Assembly (NCBI GenBank): GCA_030447415.1
Contig: JAUJOZ010000001.1
Span: 389,430-453,429 of the forward strand
Reading direction: 5' to 3'
Source of the DNA: Thermomicrobiales bacterium
GTDB lineage: Bacteria > Chloroflexota > Chloroflexia > Thermomicrobiales > UBA6265
DNA: 64,000 nucleotides
Shown: positions 1-9,030 of the stretch, piece by piece
How positions within the stretch are numbered: the stretch's first letter is position 1
How the letters are laid out: each line of letters opens with the position of its first letter
Made by a program: the position numbers and the translations under genes
The notes under the pieces: model-generated
What the model saw: the letters and a program-made list of their open reading frames with translations, nothing else
Told to the model about the DNA's origin: nothing
The model's database searches: none

Positions 1-694
1 GGTCGCCGTCGGTCCCTCGGTCGGCGTGCTCGTCCCTTCGGTTGTTGTGGGGGCGGTGGCGGTCGGTGCGGGGGGCGGATTGACCGTGACCGTGAAGGTG
101 ACAGCCTCCGCGGCGTTGCCGGCGACATCGCGCGCCGAGCAGCTCACCTTGGTCGGACCGACGGGGAAGAGGACGCCGGGCAGGGGGTGCAGTCGACGAG
201 GATGGGGGGTCGACGTTGTCCTTCGCCGGTGGAACTGGGTAGAAGACCGTCACCCCCGAGGCGTCAACGGCCTCCACGGCAACACTGTCCGGCTGGGCGA
301 TCACCGGCGACGTCTGGTCGGTGACCGTGACCGAGAAGGAGACACTCACCCGGTTACCGGCCGCGTCCGCGGCGGCGCAGGCGACCACGGTCTGGCCGAG
401 CGGGAAGAGGGCTCCGGACGTGGGGGCGCAGGCGACGGGGAGCGGGCCATCGCGCTCGTCGAGCGCACCCGGCACCGGGTACGAGACCCGCGCGCCGAAG
501 GCGTCGACGGCGGCCGCTTCGACAGGGAGCGGCTGGGCGATCACCGGTGGCACGATATCGACCGGCGACGCCGCGTCGGTCGGCGTCGCCGGCACGACCT
601 GGGCCAGCGCCGTGGAGGCCGCCGGGGAGCTGAGGGCGAGGAGCCCCACAACGGCGAGCAGGAGCCCAAACTTGGATCGGGGCCGATGCGTCAT
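1..694 (-). CDS. HYR-repeat secreted protein, partial and frameshifted
   Basis: Runs off the left edge. The ATG at 694 opens a signal peptide (MTHRPRSKFGLLLAVVGLLAL, cut near residue 32). Two HYR-like beta-sandwich units follow, each with the pattern PPVIAQP...VDAFGARVSYPVP...LFPLGQTVVACAAADAAGN. In the second unit the frame breaks twice within C runs near 180-215; reading across them recovers a matching unit ending CSARDVAGNAAEAVTFTVTV, then a Pro/Thr-rich tail into the edge. HYR units are extracellular adhesion or spacer modules, so a surface or exported role is inferred. Both breaks fall in homopolymers and may be sequence errors. Confidence 0.6.
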   Translation of the reverse strand, partial: MTHRPRSKFGLLLAVVGLLALSSPAASTALAQVVPATPTDAASPVDIVPPVIAQPLPVEAAAVDAFGARVSYPVPGALDERDGPLPVACAPTSGALFPLGQTVVACAAADAAGNRVSVSFSVTVTDQTSPVIAQPDSVAVEAVDASGVTVFYPVPPAKDNVDPPSSSTAPPARRPLPRRSDQGELLGARCRRQRRGGCHLHGHGQSAPRTDRHRPHNNRRDEHADRGTDGD

Positions 695-897
695 CGCGGG
701 TGTGTCTCCCAAACTTCTCCCGATAGCGCGGTTGCGGCGATTAACCCCCTTCTCGGTCGCGCGGGGGGAACGTAGCACGTGGGGGCCAGCTCGTGGGCCT
801 CACGGTAGGCGGATGGATGAGGGAGAGGCATCCCTCAAATGGGGGAATTCTTGCCTCCCCCGAACGAGGATTCGTCAACCGCGTTGGCAGGCACGCC

Positions 898-1770
898 CTA
901 TGCGTCCGCCCCGACGAAGATGTTGCCGTAATCGGGGACGGTAGTCAGCAGGCTCTCCCACGTGGCCGTGTCCACCTCCCGGTAACGCTCAGCGGCGGCG
1001 ACGATCTTCGGGAAGACGGACAGGTCGCCCGAGGAGCAGATGGTCGTCACCGGCTGGTTGAGCGCCCAGGCCACCGCGCGGTCGATGTCAGCTTGCTCCG
1101 TGAACGGGATGTACCAGGTGTTGAGCGTCGCCCGCGAGCGGTCGGGCCACGGCGCCTTGGCCGTGGCCTTGAGGACGTGGATGCCGACATCGTTCGCGGC
1201 GCAGAGCGCCAGGAGATCCTCCCAGTCGCGGCGAAAGTCGGGTATGGCGTGGAGGAGCGGGTTGACGGCGACCATGACGGTCGAGAAGTCGAACCGACGC
1301 AGCGCCTCGGCGTGCGTCGCGGGCGCTTCCAGCCCGTGGCCGGTGATCCCGACGTGGCCCACCAACCCCGCGTCACGCGCCTCCAGGATCACCTCGAATG
1401 AGCCGCCCGGAGCGAAGCACGCCTCCAGGTCGGCGCGTGTGCCGACGGCGTGAAGCTGATAGAGATCGAAGCGGTCGCGGCCGAGTCGCTCAAGCGTGCG
1501 GTGCAGCTCAGCGCGCGCGGCGTCGCGACCCCGCTCGTTCGTCTTGCAGCCGATGAACAGGTCCGGCTGGGGGTGGCGCTTCAGGTACGAGCCGAGGCGC
1601 AGCTCCGCCTCGGCGTAGCTCGGCGCGACGTCGAAGTGGTTGATCCCGTGCGCCAGGGCGTACTCGATCGCACGGTCCGCCTCGTCCTGCCCGACGTTGC
1701 CGATGGCGTACGTTCCGAACGCGACGACGCTGCTCTCGTGTCCCGTCTTCCCCAGCCGCCGCGTTTCCAT
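898..1770 (-). CDS. Aldo/keto reductase
   Basis: 290 residues, a single TIM-barrel domain of the aldo/keto reductase family, NAD(P)H-dependent and cytoplasmic. The catalytic tetrad is visible as Asp47 and Tyr52 (HFDVAPSY), Lys76 (GCKTNERG) and His107 (LYQLHAVG). The frame is open 55 codons further upstream, but the ATG at 1770 has a good AAGGAG ribosome site and starts right at the conserved METRRLGKTG. The substrate cannot be read from sequence. It stands alone, on the same strand as the genes on either side but with no tight spacing. Confidence 0.88.
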   Translation of the reverse strand: METRRLGKTGHESSVVAFGTYAIGNVGQDEADRAIEYALAHGINHFDVAPSYAEAELRLGSYLKRHPQPDLFIGCKTNERGRDAARAELHRTLERLGRDRFDLYQLHAVGTRADLEACFAPGGSFEVILEARDAGLVGHVGITGHGLEAPATHAEALRRFDFSTVMVAVNPLLHAIPDFRRDWEDLLALCAANDVGIHVLKATAKAPWPDRSRATLNTWYIPFTEQADIDRAVAWALNQPVTTICSSGDLSVFPKIVAAAERYREVDTATWESLLTTVPDYGNIFVGADA

Positions 1771-1958
1771 CGCCCCACTCCTTGCCCATCGGTGCCGTAC
1801 TCCCCGGTCACGAGCCGGACAGCCAGGATAGCACCGTGGTAGGTGGGCGGCAGACGGAAGGAACGATGGGAGGCGCGAGGCATGCCTCGCCCGGTTGTAC
1901 GCCGATGCGGGGGTGGGGACGAGAGCAGTCCCCACTGAACCGTTCTCGGCCCTGGCCC

Positions 1959-2559
1959 TTACACGTCCTCGGGCCGCATGGCGGCGGGGCGGGGCGGGCG
2001 CTCCGGTCGGTGGACAATGCCGAGCGAGGCGTCGTAGACCCGCCGTTTCTGCGGGTTGGTCAGGACCGCCTTCGCGTCCAAGAGCTCGCGCATCCGGGCG
2101 GCGGCGTCAGGAGCGGTCGAGCGGTCGGGGTGGTACTTGAGCGACAGGCGCCGGAAGGCTGCCTCGATCACCTCCGGGTCGGCCGCGGGATCGACCTGGA
2201 GGACTTGGTAATGGGTCGGCGCCGCCGAGCCGTTGCCGGCGCCGTTGCCGCCGGGCGCGGGGAGCCCGCGCGCCGCCGCGGCCCCGACCCGGGCCGACAG
2301 CTCCTCCTGGGTCATCAGCCGGTTGGCGAACTCCTCGCGCCGCTCGGGCGGCACGCCGAAGCGCGCGCCGCACGTGCGGCACTCCAGGATCTGCTGCTCC
2401 CGCACGGACACCGTCGGCATCAGGTAGAACGTGACCTTGCGCTTCGATTGGTAGAGCGCGAAGACGCCATCGGTCCGGCACGCCGGGGCACCGCTCCAGC
2501 ACGTACCCGAGTTGCTCGACGTAGTCCCGGGCCCCGATCCCGTAGAGCAGTGGCAGCAC
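1959..2559 (-). CDS. Zinc-ribbon and J-domain protein (frameshifted)
   Basis: A short hydrophobic start (LPLLYGIGARDYVEQLGYVLE) leads to a zinc ribbon (first Cys pair at RCP-C, second at ECRTCGARFGVP) and a C-terminal DnaJ J-domain with the HPD motif in LKYHPDRST. One extra G near 2482-2487 splits the frame between the two ribbon halves; removing it gives one 199-residue protein. The start is tentative: GTG at 2559 is the first plausible codon before the hydrophobic segment. J-domains recruit Hsp70; the membrane-proximal zinc ribbon suggests a co-chaperone near the membrane. Specific clients are unknown. Confidence 0.6.
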
Positions 2560-2957
2560 CGCGATCCCCGTCCGACGCTGAATCGATGAGCCTCTGGCGG
2601 CCGGTTGGGGCGGGCGGTGCCGTTGGGGTGGCGGCGGGGCCCCCCCCCCGGCCGATCCCATACGTGGGAACCGTCCCGTCAAGCGTACGCCAAGCGAGGC
2701 CCCGTTGGTAGCCTGGTGTCGCGGCGCGAGCCGGGCGGTGACTCCAGGGTTCGCCGGCCGTTGACGGTCGCTGGGACGCGCCGTATCGTGCCCACCCTCG
2801 ATGTCGGCTCGCGTCGGGACGTTGCGTCGCCTGGGAAGGGAGACGGACTGCGCGCTCGTCGGCCGGCACCGCCCACGACGTCATTGGCCTCCGCGCCCGC
2901 ACCAGGGGGTGTGGCCGTGGGCGGCGTACCGTTGTCTCTGAGAACGAGCGGCTGCGC
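2560..2957. other. Intergenic, no gene seen
   Basis: About 400 bases between the J-domain gene and the small reading frame before purU. Frames here have atypical composition and no recognisable product. No hairpin or promoter stands out. Confidence 0.4.
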
Positions 2958-3179
2958 GTGAGCATTCTCGTCGACAAGGAGAGCGACGTGCTGATCCACA
3001 GCGGCGGAAGTGAGCGCTATGGCAGCCTGGTGAAGACGAACGAGCGCCTGGTCGGGACCGGGCCGGCGCTGTTCGCCCCCGTCGACCTTAACGCGCCTGG
3101 GTTGGTCGACCTGACGGCGGTCGAGGTCCTGGCGGGACGCGACGAGCGGGTTGTGAAGACCGCCGACGGGGCTGCCTGA
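2958..3179 (+). CDS. Small hypothetical protein upstream of purU
   Basis: A 73-residue frame starting at GTG and ending three bases before the purU ATG, which suggests translational coupling if it is real. The first residues, MSILVDKESDVLI, resemble the N-terminus of the succinyl-CoA ligase alpha subunit, but the rest lacks its CoA-binding glycine motif and does not continue that family. It may be a remnant or a chance frame. No function is assigned. Confidence 0.3.
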   Translation: MSILVDKESDVLIHSGGSERYGSLVKTNERLVGTGPALFAPVDLNAPGLVDLTAVEVLAGRDERVVKTADGAA

Positions 3180-3182
3180 GCC

Positions 3183-4070
3183 ATGGCCGTGGGGAGGGAC
3201 GGGGGAGATCCGACGCTGCGGAACCGGGGCCGACTGCTTGTCTCCTGCCCGGACCGACCGGGAATCGTGGCCGCCGTCTCCCAGTTCCTGTTCGAGCGGG
3301 GGGCGAACATCGTCCACTCCGACCAGCACAGCACCGATCCCTCCGGGGGCCGGTTCTTTCTGCGCGTCGAGTTCGAGCTGCCCGATCTGGCGGATCACGC
3401 CGCGGCTCTGCGGCGCGAGTTCGGCCCGATCGCCGATCGGTACGGGATGCGATGGCGGCTGGCGCTGGCGGGGCAGCCGAAGCGGGTGGCCGTCTTCGTC
3501 TCGACGGAAGACCACTGCTTGCTGGAGCTGCTCTGGCAGCGACGGGCCGGGGACCTGCGGGCGGAGATCGCGCTGGTGATCGGCAACCACGCGGTGCTGG
3601 CGCCGACCGTGGCGCCTTGGGGGATCCCGTTCCACCACGTGCCGGTGGGTCCGGACACCAAGACCGAGGCCGAGGCGCGGCAGCTGGCCTTGCTGGAGGG
3701 GGCGGTCGACCTGGTGGTGCTCGCGCGGTACATGCAGATTCTGTCGCCGGCGTTCGTCGAGCGCTGGCGACATCGAGTCATCAACATCCACCACAGCTTC
3801 CTGCCGGCGTTCGTCGGCGCCAAGCCGTACACGCAGGCGCACCAGCGCGGGGTAAAACTGATCGGGGCGACGGCGCACTACGTGACGCCCGAGCTGGACG
3901 CGGGGCCGATCATCGAGCAGGACGTGCAGCGGGTCGATCACCGCCACGGCATCGAGGATCTGCGACGGATTGGGCGGCAGATCGAGCGGACGGTGCTCGC
4001 GCGCGCCGTGGCCTGGCACGTCGAAGACCGGGTGCTGGTCCACGGGAACAAGACGGTGGTGTTTGATTGA
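3183..4070 (+). CDS. purU: Formyltetrahydrofolate deformylase
   Basis: 295 residues. Hydrolyses 10-formyl-tetrahydrofolate to formate and tetrahydrofolate, balancing the one-carbon pool and supplying formate for purine synthesis. An N-terminal ACT domain (residues about 16-95, [18 protein letters not shown]) is followed by a formyltransferase-fold domain with the catalytic segment [11 protein letters not shown] and the conserved Asp in [13 protein letters not shown]. Length and domain order match PurU, not PurN, which lacks the ACT domain. Starts directly after a 73-residue frame, so a two-gene transcript is possible. Confidence 0.93.
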   Translation: MAVGRDGGDPTLRNRGRLLVSCPDRPGIVAAVSQFLFERGANIVHSDQHSTDPSGGRFFLRVEFELPDLADHAAALRREFGPIADRYGMRWRLALAGQPKRVAVFVSTEDHCLLELLWQRRAGDLRAEIALVIGNHAVLAPTVAPWGIPFHHVPVGPDTKTEAEARQLALLEGAVDLVVLARYMQILSPAFVERWRHRVINIHHSFLPAFVGAKPYTQAHQRGVKLIGATAHYVTPELDAGPIIEQDVQRVDHRHGIEDLRRIGRQIERTVLARAVAWHVEDRVLVHGNKTVVFD

Positions 4071-4811
4071 GTGCCACAGCGCCGGCACGGGACGCCGTGG
4101 CTCCGCCAGCTGAGTCCTCGTGTTCTTGTGGGACGCCGCCGCCTGCACGGTGGCGGCGCGTGCCCTCCGCGTCAGATCGACGGCATGGTTGCCGTGGTCC
4201 CGCGAGATCACAGGCTCGAACCTCTGGTGCCTCGTTGGAACGGGACCGGGGAGCGGTGCGCGGCTGGTGTGGGGATGGGGTCACTAACCAACGACGGGGA
4301 GGGGCTCGGGATAACCCGGGTGAGCTCCGGGGTCCCGGATGACGGGGGGACAGTCCCGGGAGGGCAGCGGGCGCTGCCCAGGTCCCGCTCTCCCTCCGGG
4401 AGCAGACCGCTTAGGAACGAGTGTAGGGAACGGAACGCGCGGCGTCTATGGCCGGAGCGGCAACTCCACAGTGCCTTGGTGGGCAACAGTGGAGAGCAAC
4501 GACCGTCCTCGGATTGGAGGCGCCCCAGACGGGAGACGGGCAGGGAGGCGATGGAGAAGCCGCGTCTCCTAGCGCGTCAGACCTGTTTCGCCGGGTCGGT
4601 CTCCTACAAGGCCCGAGTATCTGCCTGATCCACCTGATCACGAACCGGGCGAGGTAACTGACGAATCAGTCGTTGGAGTCCGGGTCGGACGAATTTCCTG
4701 CATCCCTACGACCCTCCTGTCGGGATGGTGCCCCCGTGGGGGCACCATCGCGCATTGGGTGACTCGTCGGGGTAAGCAGCTTTGGGCTGAACTCACACGC
4801 ACGGATGTGCG
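4071..4811. other. Intergenic, no gene seen
   Basis: About 740 bases downstream of purU. No frame gives a recognisable protein. It contains one strong palindrome (listed separately). The rest is lower in coding character than its neighbours. Confidence 0.45.
4724..4749. repeat. 26-base palindrome, 12-bp arms
   Basis: GATGGTGCCCCC and its exact reverse complement separated by GT. It lies between convergent-facing genes (purU on the plus strand, secreted protein on the minus strand), so it could end transcription from either side, but there is no T run. Confidence 0.6.
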
Positions 4812-5386
4812 CTATCCGGTCAGTTGGGTTCCCTCGCGGATCATGATGCTGACCGCCTCGACGCGCGTGCTGTCGGCCTCGGTGGAATCGCCCCACCGCT
4901 GCTGGTAGACCACGAGGATGTCCGGCGGCAGCGCGGGGTTGGCGCCGAGGGCTTCGCTCTCGTACCGCTCGGTGACGAGGGCGACGGGGCCATCGGTCGT
5001 CGGGGGGCGACGTAGAGCTCCGTTATCTCGGAGTCGGCCGGGAGGAGGCGTTTGCCGACGGCGTGCGCCACCTGTTCGGTCGCGCCGTCACCGCTCCAGG
5101 CGAACTCGACGTAGACGGCGATGTCGTCACCGTTGAGGTTGCGATAGGTCACGAAGAGGGTACCGTTCTCGTCGGGGTAGGCGTATGTCTCGTCGTAGAT
5201 CGGGTGACCGGGAACGTCGATCGGCGTGTTGGCGCGCCCCCACTCGACCTCAATCTCGTCCCGGGTCAAACCAAGGGCGCCCGAGTCGAGCGATGCTTCG
5301 GGCTGCGCGCCCGCGCCGAGGACGCTGCTGGCGAACGCCAGGGTAAGTGGGATGAGAGCGAACAGCCTCGTGGCATTCCGACGCAT
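4812..5386 (-). CDS. Secreted protein of unknown function (frameshifted)
   Basis: About 191 residues when read across one missing base in a G6 run at 5002-5007. ATG at 5386 follows a strong AAGGAGG site. Signal peptide MRRNATRLFALIPLTLAFASS; the mature part begins with LGLTRDEIEVEWG and a YAYPDENGTLFVTYRNLNGD segment. The second half, recovered in the other frame, reads VALVTERYESEALG and LPPDILVVYQQRWGDST before a TAG stop at 4812. No known domain recognised. The intact coding sense on both sides points to a sequence error rather than decay. Confidence 0.6.
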
Positions 5387-5474
5387 GGTTTCCTCCTTGT
5401 CGCATCCTGCATACGTACGACCGTGGCCGTGATTCTTCGCTCCCGCGTATACCACGCACGGCAGGCGAACCGGA

Positions 5475-5505
5475 CGAGCCCCGCCGGCGGCGGGCCGGGC
5501 TCGTT
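5475..5505 (-). terminator. Probable terminator hairpin
   Basis: ACGAGCCC and GGGCTCGT bracket an inner GC-rich stem, 9-39 bases past the stop codon of the minus-strand secreted-protein gene ending at 5514. No T run, as is common in very GC-rich genomes. Confidence 0.45.
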
Positions 5506-5513
5506 GCGGCGAG

Positions 5514-6002
5514 TTAGACCGGGTTCTCGCCCGGTCGCAGGTCCGGGAAGAGGACGCCGATCATGCTCCCGGCGTTGGTGGCGGTCGCATACTCGAACTC
5601 CAGGACGATGGTGGCCGGACCGGGGCGGAAGCCCCGCTGGCGATCGCCCGCGATCGTCAGGCTCACGTCGTGCACCCCAGGCCCGTCGCAGGTGATCTGC
5701 TCCGCGGCGCCGCCAGCGACGTCGAACGCCTGGCCGGTCGTGTAGGGACCGTCGTCATCGATCCGGCCGACGTGCTCGGAGGCGGCGACCGCGATCAGGC
5801 CCTCGCCCGGCTCGGTGCGTGCGACGGTGCCGGAGAGGATGATCTCGCCGGTCGGCGCCAGCGTCAGCGCCGCCGGCATGAAGCGGATCGGCGGCGGATC
5901 GCCGCCGGGCCCGCCCCCCGCCAGCGCCGAGCCGGCGACCAGCAGCCCGAATAGTGAGGCCGCCAGGGCAAGGGCGGCCCCTCGGACCAACACGGCGCGC
6001 AC
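5514..6002 (-). CDS. Secreted protein of unknown function
   Basis: 162 residues from a GTG start with an AAAGGAG site upstream. Classical signal peptide (LVRGAALALAASLFGLLVAG, cut after ALA). The mature part looks like a single all-beta domain: APTGEIILSGTVARTEPGEG, then CDGPGVHDVSLTIAGDRQRGFRPGPATI and a C-terminal DLRPGENPV. No family recognised. It precedes another small secreted protein on the same strand, separated by a terminator-like hairpin, so they are probably transcribed separately. Confidence 0.65.
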   Translation of the reverse strand: MRAVLVRGAALALAASLFGLLVAGSALAGGGPGGDPPPIRFMPAALTLAPTGEIILSGTVARTEPGEGLIAVAASEHVGRIDDDGPYTTGQAFDVAGGAAEQITCDGPGVHDVSLTIAGDRQRGFRPGPATIVLEFEYATATNAGSMIGVLFPDLRPGENPV

Positions 6003-6347
6003 AGTGGTTCGCTCCTTTCTTTTCGCGGGCCGCGCGAATCGCTCGGGGGCAACGTCCCACTCAGCGCGGCACCGCTCTCGGCCCCATCGTGCCGGCGCGG
6101 CGAGTCGCGGTCATCGTCCGAACTGCTTAATCGGGATACCTATTCAGCCACACCGCCGGAAGCCCGAGGTAAGAGGCAGGAGACTCGTTCGGGGACTCTT
6201 AACGGACGGCTACGAAATCGTTAGCAAGTCGGGAGATGACGAATTCAGGAGGCACCGAAGCCTCTGGGAAAATGGGCAAAGATCCGTAACGACCCACGCC
6301 ACGTTCCCTCGGAGAGGTTGGTGAAGATCATCGGGACCAGCGGCGTG
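6003..6347. other. Intergenic, no gene seen
   Basis: Somewhat AT-richer stretches lie around 6120-6250 (for example CTTAATCGGGATACCTATTC), which fits a promoter area for the minus-strand gene ending upstream, but no clear -35/-10 pair could be fixed. Confidence 0.35.
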
Positions 6348-6551
6348 CTAGCTCAGCGCATCTGAGAAGTGGGCTCGCGCGCTGTCAATCCTCTTACGCC
6401 GCGTAGAGGCGGTGCGGTATGGTGCGCCGTCGGCGGTGGTGAACGGCCAGTCGAGCTGGGCAACCGCGGCGTTGCGTTGGCCAGCCCACACGTGGATCAC
6501 CTCCATCATGGCGGGTCGGCGCAGGCACACGCTCAGCTCGAGTTCGGCCAT
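6348..6551 (-). pseudogene. IS630-type transposase remnant (C-terminus)
   Basis: 67 codons resembling the C-terminal end of IS630-family transposases: AELELSV, a degenerate RRPAMMEVIHVWAGQRNAA helix, then LDWPFTTADG, where intact family members read near V-x-W-x-FTTADA. The DDE residues and the rest of the protein are absent. It differs from the IS630 copy at 10557-11686. It marks an old insertion in this scarred zone. Confidence 0.55.
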
Positions 6552-6824
6552 GGTGGGCTCGGGCGTGTCCGCACACCGGATTACAGCCCAGGTATCACCT
6601 CGTGGATAGGAGTGCGTTGAGCGCCGGGCCGTGGGAGTGGCTTCGTCTCCTGTTCGGGCCGTTGCCGGTCGGTGTGTCGATTCACGCCCGCGCCGAACGA
6701 CTACTTACCAGAAGCGATTAATCGTGGACGCCGGATCGCCTCTGACAGCCCGCGCTCTGCGGTGTCGACCGTCGGACGCCGTACGCACGCGGGGCTCCGT
6801 TTCATGCGTCCAGAGGAGGCTCAC

Positions 6825-7317
6825 ATGGCTCGCACCAGCACCTATCTCAACTTCGCGCGCCGCACCGAGGAGGCGTTCAACTTCTACAAGGCCGTCTTTG
6901 GCACGGATCGCGCGCCGCACCGAGGAGGCGTTCAACTTCTACAAGGCCGTCTTTGGCACGGAGTTCGTCAACGGCATCATGCGCCATGGCGACGTCCCGG
7001 TGCCGGAAGGTCAGCCGGGGCCGAGCGACGACGACAAGCAGCTGGTCATCAATGTGCAGCTGCCGATCCTGGGCGGCCACCTGCTCATGGGCACGGACGT
7101 CCCGGAATCCATGGGTGTCAATCTCAACCAGGGGAACAACGTGTACATCTGCCTTCACCCGGATACGCGGGCTGAAGCCGACTCGCTGTTCGCCGCGCTG
7201 TCGGCTGGGGGCACCGTGCAAATGCCCCTGCAGGAGATGTTCTGGGGGGACTACTACGGCTCCCTCGTCGACAAGTTTGGCGTCCAGTGGATGATCAACT
7301 GCGCGAGCAAATCGTAG
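6825..7317 (+). CDS. VOC/PhnB-like glyoxalase-fold protein, split by a 55-bp duplication
   Basis: The ATG at 6825 has a GAGGAGG site. It reads MARTSTYLNFARRTEEAFNFYKAVFGT and then loses frame because 55 bases are repeated in tandem (6853-6907 and 6908-6962). Deleting one copy gives a clean 145-residue protein with the PhnB/3-demethylubiquinone-methyltransferase-like pattern (EFVNGIMRHGD..., LPILGGHLLMGTD, GDYYGSLVDKFGVQWMINC). This vicinal-oxygen-chelate fold serves many enzymes, and a specific reaction is not assignable. As written the gene cannot make the full protein. Confidence 0.75.
6853..6962. repeat. Perfect 55-bp tandem duplication inside a gene
   Basis: Two identical 55-base copies, starting TCGCGCGCCGCACCG and ending GGCACGGA, head to tail. 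55 is not a multiple of three, so the repeat throws the glyoxalase-fold gene out of frame; one copy would be in frame. Confidence 0.9.
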
Positions 7318-7473
7318 GATCCGCGCAAGCTCGTGACGCGTTTGCGGACGCGCCCGAGTGGTTCGTCACGTCTCGTTTACCATGCCTGCCATCGACGACA
7401 GGGCGATGCATCGCCCTCTCCCAGCGATAGCGGGTTGGCGAAACAAGACTGAAGGATCGCTTGGGCGTGTCCG

Positions 7474-7593
7474 CTACATGTGGATGCGGTAATTGAGGAC
7501 GATGGTGGCGAGGTAGAGGTGGGTGTGTTTGCCGTAGCGGGTGCCGAAGCCGCGCCATTGCGTCAGGCGTGCGAAGCGGCGTTCGGCGATGGT
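7474..7593 (-). pseudogene. IS5-type transposase remnant (C-terminus)
   Basis: About 40 codons ending at a stop at 7474: TIAERRFARLTQWRGFGTRY followed by GKHTHLYLATIVLNYRIHM. This matches the usual end of IS5-group transposases (VERTFARLxxWRxLATRYDK...YLA). No upstream part is present. Together with the IS630 remnant nearby it shows repeated transposon traffic. Confidence 0.55.
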
Positions 7594-7736
7594 GGGCGTA
7601 CGAACCGGTGGCGGACGTCAGCGCCAGGCGCCTGATGTCCATGCTGGCCAAGCGCATTCGGCACCGCCTTCGCCGCCGAACGGCTCGCGCTGCAGCGTTC
7701 GCACCGAGTACGCTTGCCCGGCGACCGCACCTCCCG

Positions 7737-8039
7737 CGTACGCGTTGCTTCAGGAGTTCCGTTCGCACCGCGACGACGCCGGCGTCTGGTGGCCCTCCGT
7801 CGCCGGGATCCTGCAACGGCACGACCTGGCCGACGCTGGACGGGAGCCGGTGGCCGGCTTCTACGCGACGTACCTGACCTTTCTCTCCGGTGATGTCGGG
7901 GTGAAGCGGTTCGGCTACGCCCGATCGTGGCGCGAGCGTCACGCGGCCGAACGCGCGGCGCAGGCCCTGCTCGCCACTGATAGGTTCCTCCACGCGGTCC
8001 CGGCCTTCGCGTCGCGCCGCGGATGCACGCCGGTTCCAG
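7737..8039 (+). pseudogene. Truncated phosphotransferase (APH-like) N-terminal fragment
   Basis: One open frame reads YALLQEFRSHRDDAGVWWP, then AGFYATYLTFLSGDVGVKRFGYARSW and RERHAAERAAQALLATD. This is the N-lobe pattern of APH-family small-molecule kinases, with the ATP-binding Lys in VKRFG. The frame then degenerates and the next gene begins with its own complete N-lobe, so this is the left-over start of a second kinase gene. No start codon with a ribosome site is visible; the bounds are approximate. Confidence 0.45.
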
Positions 8040-8063
8040 GAGGCGCTCGTGCTCGCCGACGAC

Positions 8064-8960
8064 ATGCACGCCGACAACGTCGCCATCGACGTCTCGCTCG
8101 TGGGCCGGTTGGTTGCGGCGCAGTTCCCGCAGTGGGCAGACCTTGAGATCAGGCGAGTTAAGTTCGACGGCTGGGACAACCGGACCTTCCGTCTCGGCGA
8201 GGACATGTCGGTGCGAATGCCCAGCGCCGAGGGCTACGCCCCGCAGGTGGAGAAGGAACATCGGTGGTTGCCGAGACTCGCGCCGCTCTTGCCCCTACCG
8301 ATCCCCACCCCCCTGGCGATGGGGGCACCGGGCGAAGGCTACCCCTGGCATTGGTCCGTGTACCGGTGGCTCGACGGCGAGATTGCCACGCTCGAGCGCA
8401 TCGCCGATCTCCACCACTTCGCGACCAGGCTGGCGCACTTCCTCACCGCCCTACAGCGGATCGATCCCGCCGGCGGGCCTCCACCCGGGCCGCACAGCTT
8501 TTATCGCGGCGGGCCATTGGCGATCTACGACGCCGAGACCCAGCAGGCGATTGAGACCCTGAACGGCAAGATCGACACCGACGCGGCGATCGCGGTGTGG
8601 GAAGCAGCCCTCCGTGCAACGTGGCTTGGCCCACCTGTCTGGTTCCACGGCGACGTCGCCGCGGGGAACCTCCTCGTCAGAGATGGCCGGTTGAGTGCCG
8701 TGATCGACTTCGGATGTTCGGGCGTGGGCGATCCCGCCTGCGACATGACAGTTGCGTGGACGCTCTTGTCGGGGGACAGCCGGGAAGCGTTCCGCTCGGC
8801 TCTTCCGGTCGATGACGCGACCTGGGCGCGGGGTCGTGGCTGGGCGCTGTGGAAGGGCCTGATCACCCTTGCCGAGTACATGGACACCGATCCTGCCAAG
8901 GCAGGGGAGGCCCGGCGCGTGATCGAGGAGGTGCTTGCCGATCACCGGCGCGGTGCGTGA
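8064..8960 (+). CDS. Aminoglycoside phosphotransferase family protein
   Basis: 298 residues from ATG 8064 (MHADNVAIDVSLVGRLVAAQ), preferred over the GTG at 8049 because the family usually starts there. N-lobe with FDGWDNRTFRLGEDMSVRMP; the C-lobe carries the catalytic HGDVAAGNLLV and the metal-binding VIDFGCSGVGDPACD. These proteins phosphorylate hydroxyls of antibiotics or other small molecules. The subgroup is common and resistance should not be assumed. A fragment of a second kinase lies just upstream. Confidence 0.85.
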   Translation: MHADNVAIDVSLVGRLVAAQFPQWADLEIRRVKFDGWDNRTFRLGEDMSVRMPSAEGYAPQVEKEHRWLPRLAPLLPLPIPTPLAMGAPGEGYPWHWSVYRWLDGEIATLERIADLHHFATRLAHFLTALQRIDPAGGPPPGPHSFYRGGPLAIYDAETQQAIETLNGKIDTDAAIAVWEAALRATWLGPPVWFHGDVAAGNLLVRDGRLSAVIDFGCSGVGDPACDMTVAWTLLSGDSREAFRSALPVDDATWARGRGWALWKGLITLAEYMDTDPAKAGEARRVIEEVLADHRRGA

Positions 8961-9030
8961 CGCGGATCTCGGCCGTCAATGTGGCGCCCCGTGAGCGGGA
9001 CGAGCGTTCGTCAAACTGGCGGGACCTCGT

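Noticed and set aside
2958..3179. Succinyl-CoA ligase alpha subunit start
   Set aside because: Only the first dozen residues resemble it; the CoA-binding motif and the rest are missing.
2679..4211. 510-codon open frame on the minus strand opposite purU
   Set aside because: It is the mirror of a well-supported purU gene, is rich in Arg/Pro/Gly/His and has no recognisable domain.
8064..8960. Antibiotic-resistance aminoglycoside kinase
   Set aside because: The fold is right but the family covers many substrates and no resistance-specific residues could be identified.
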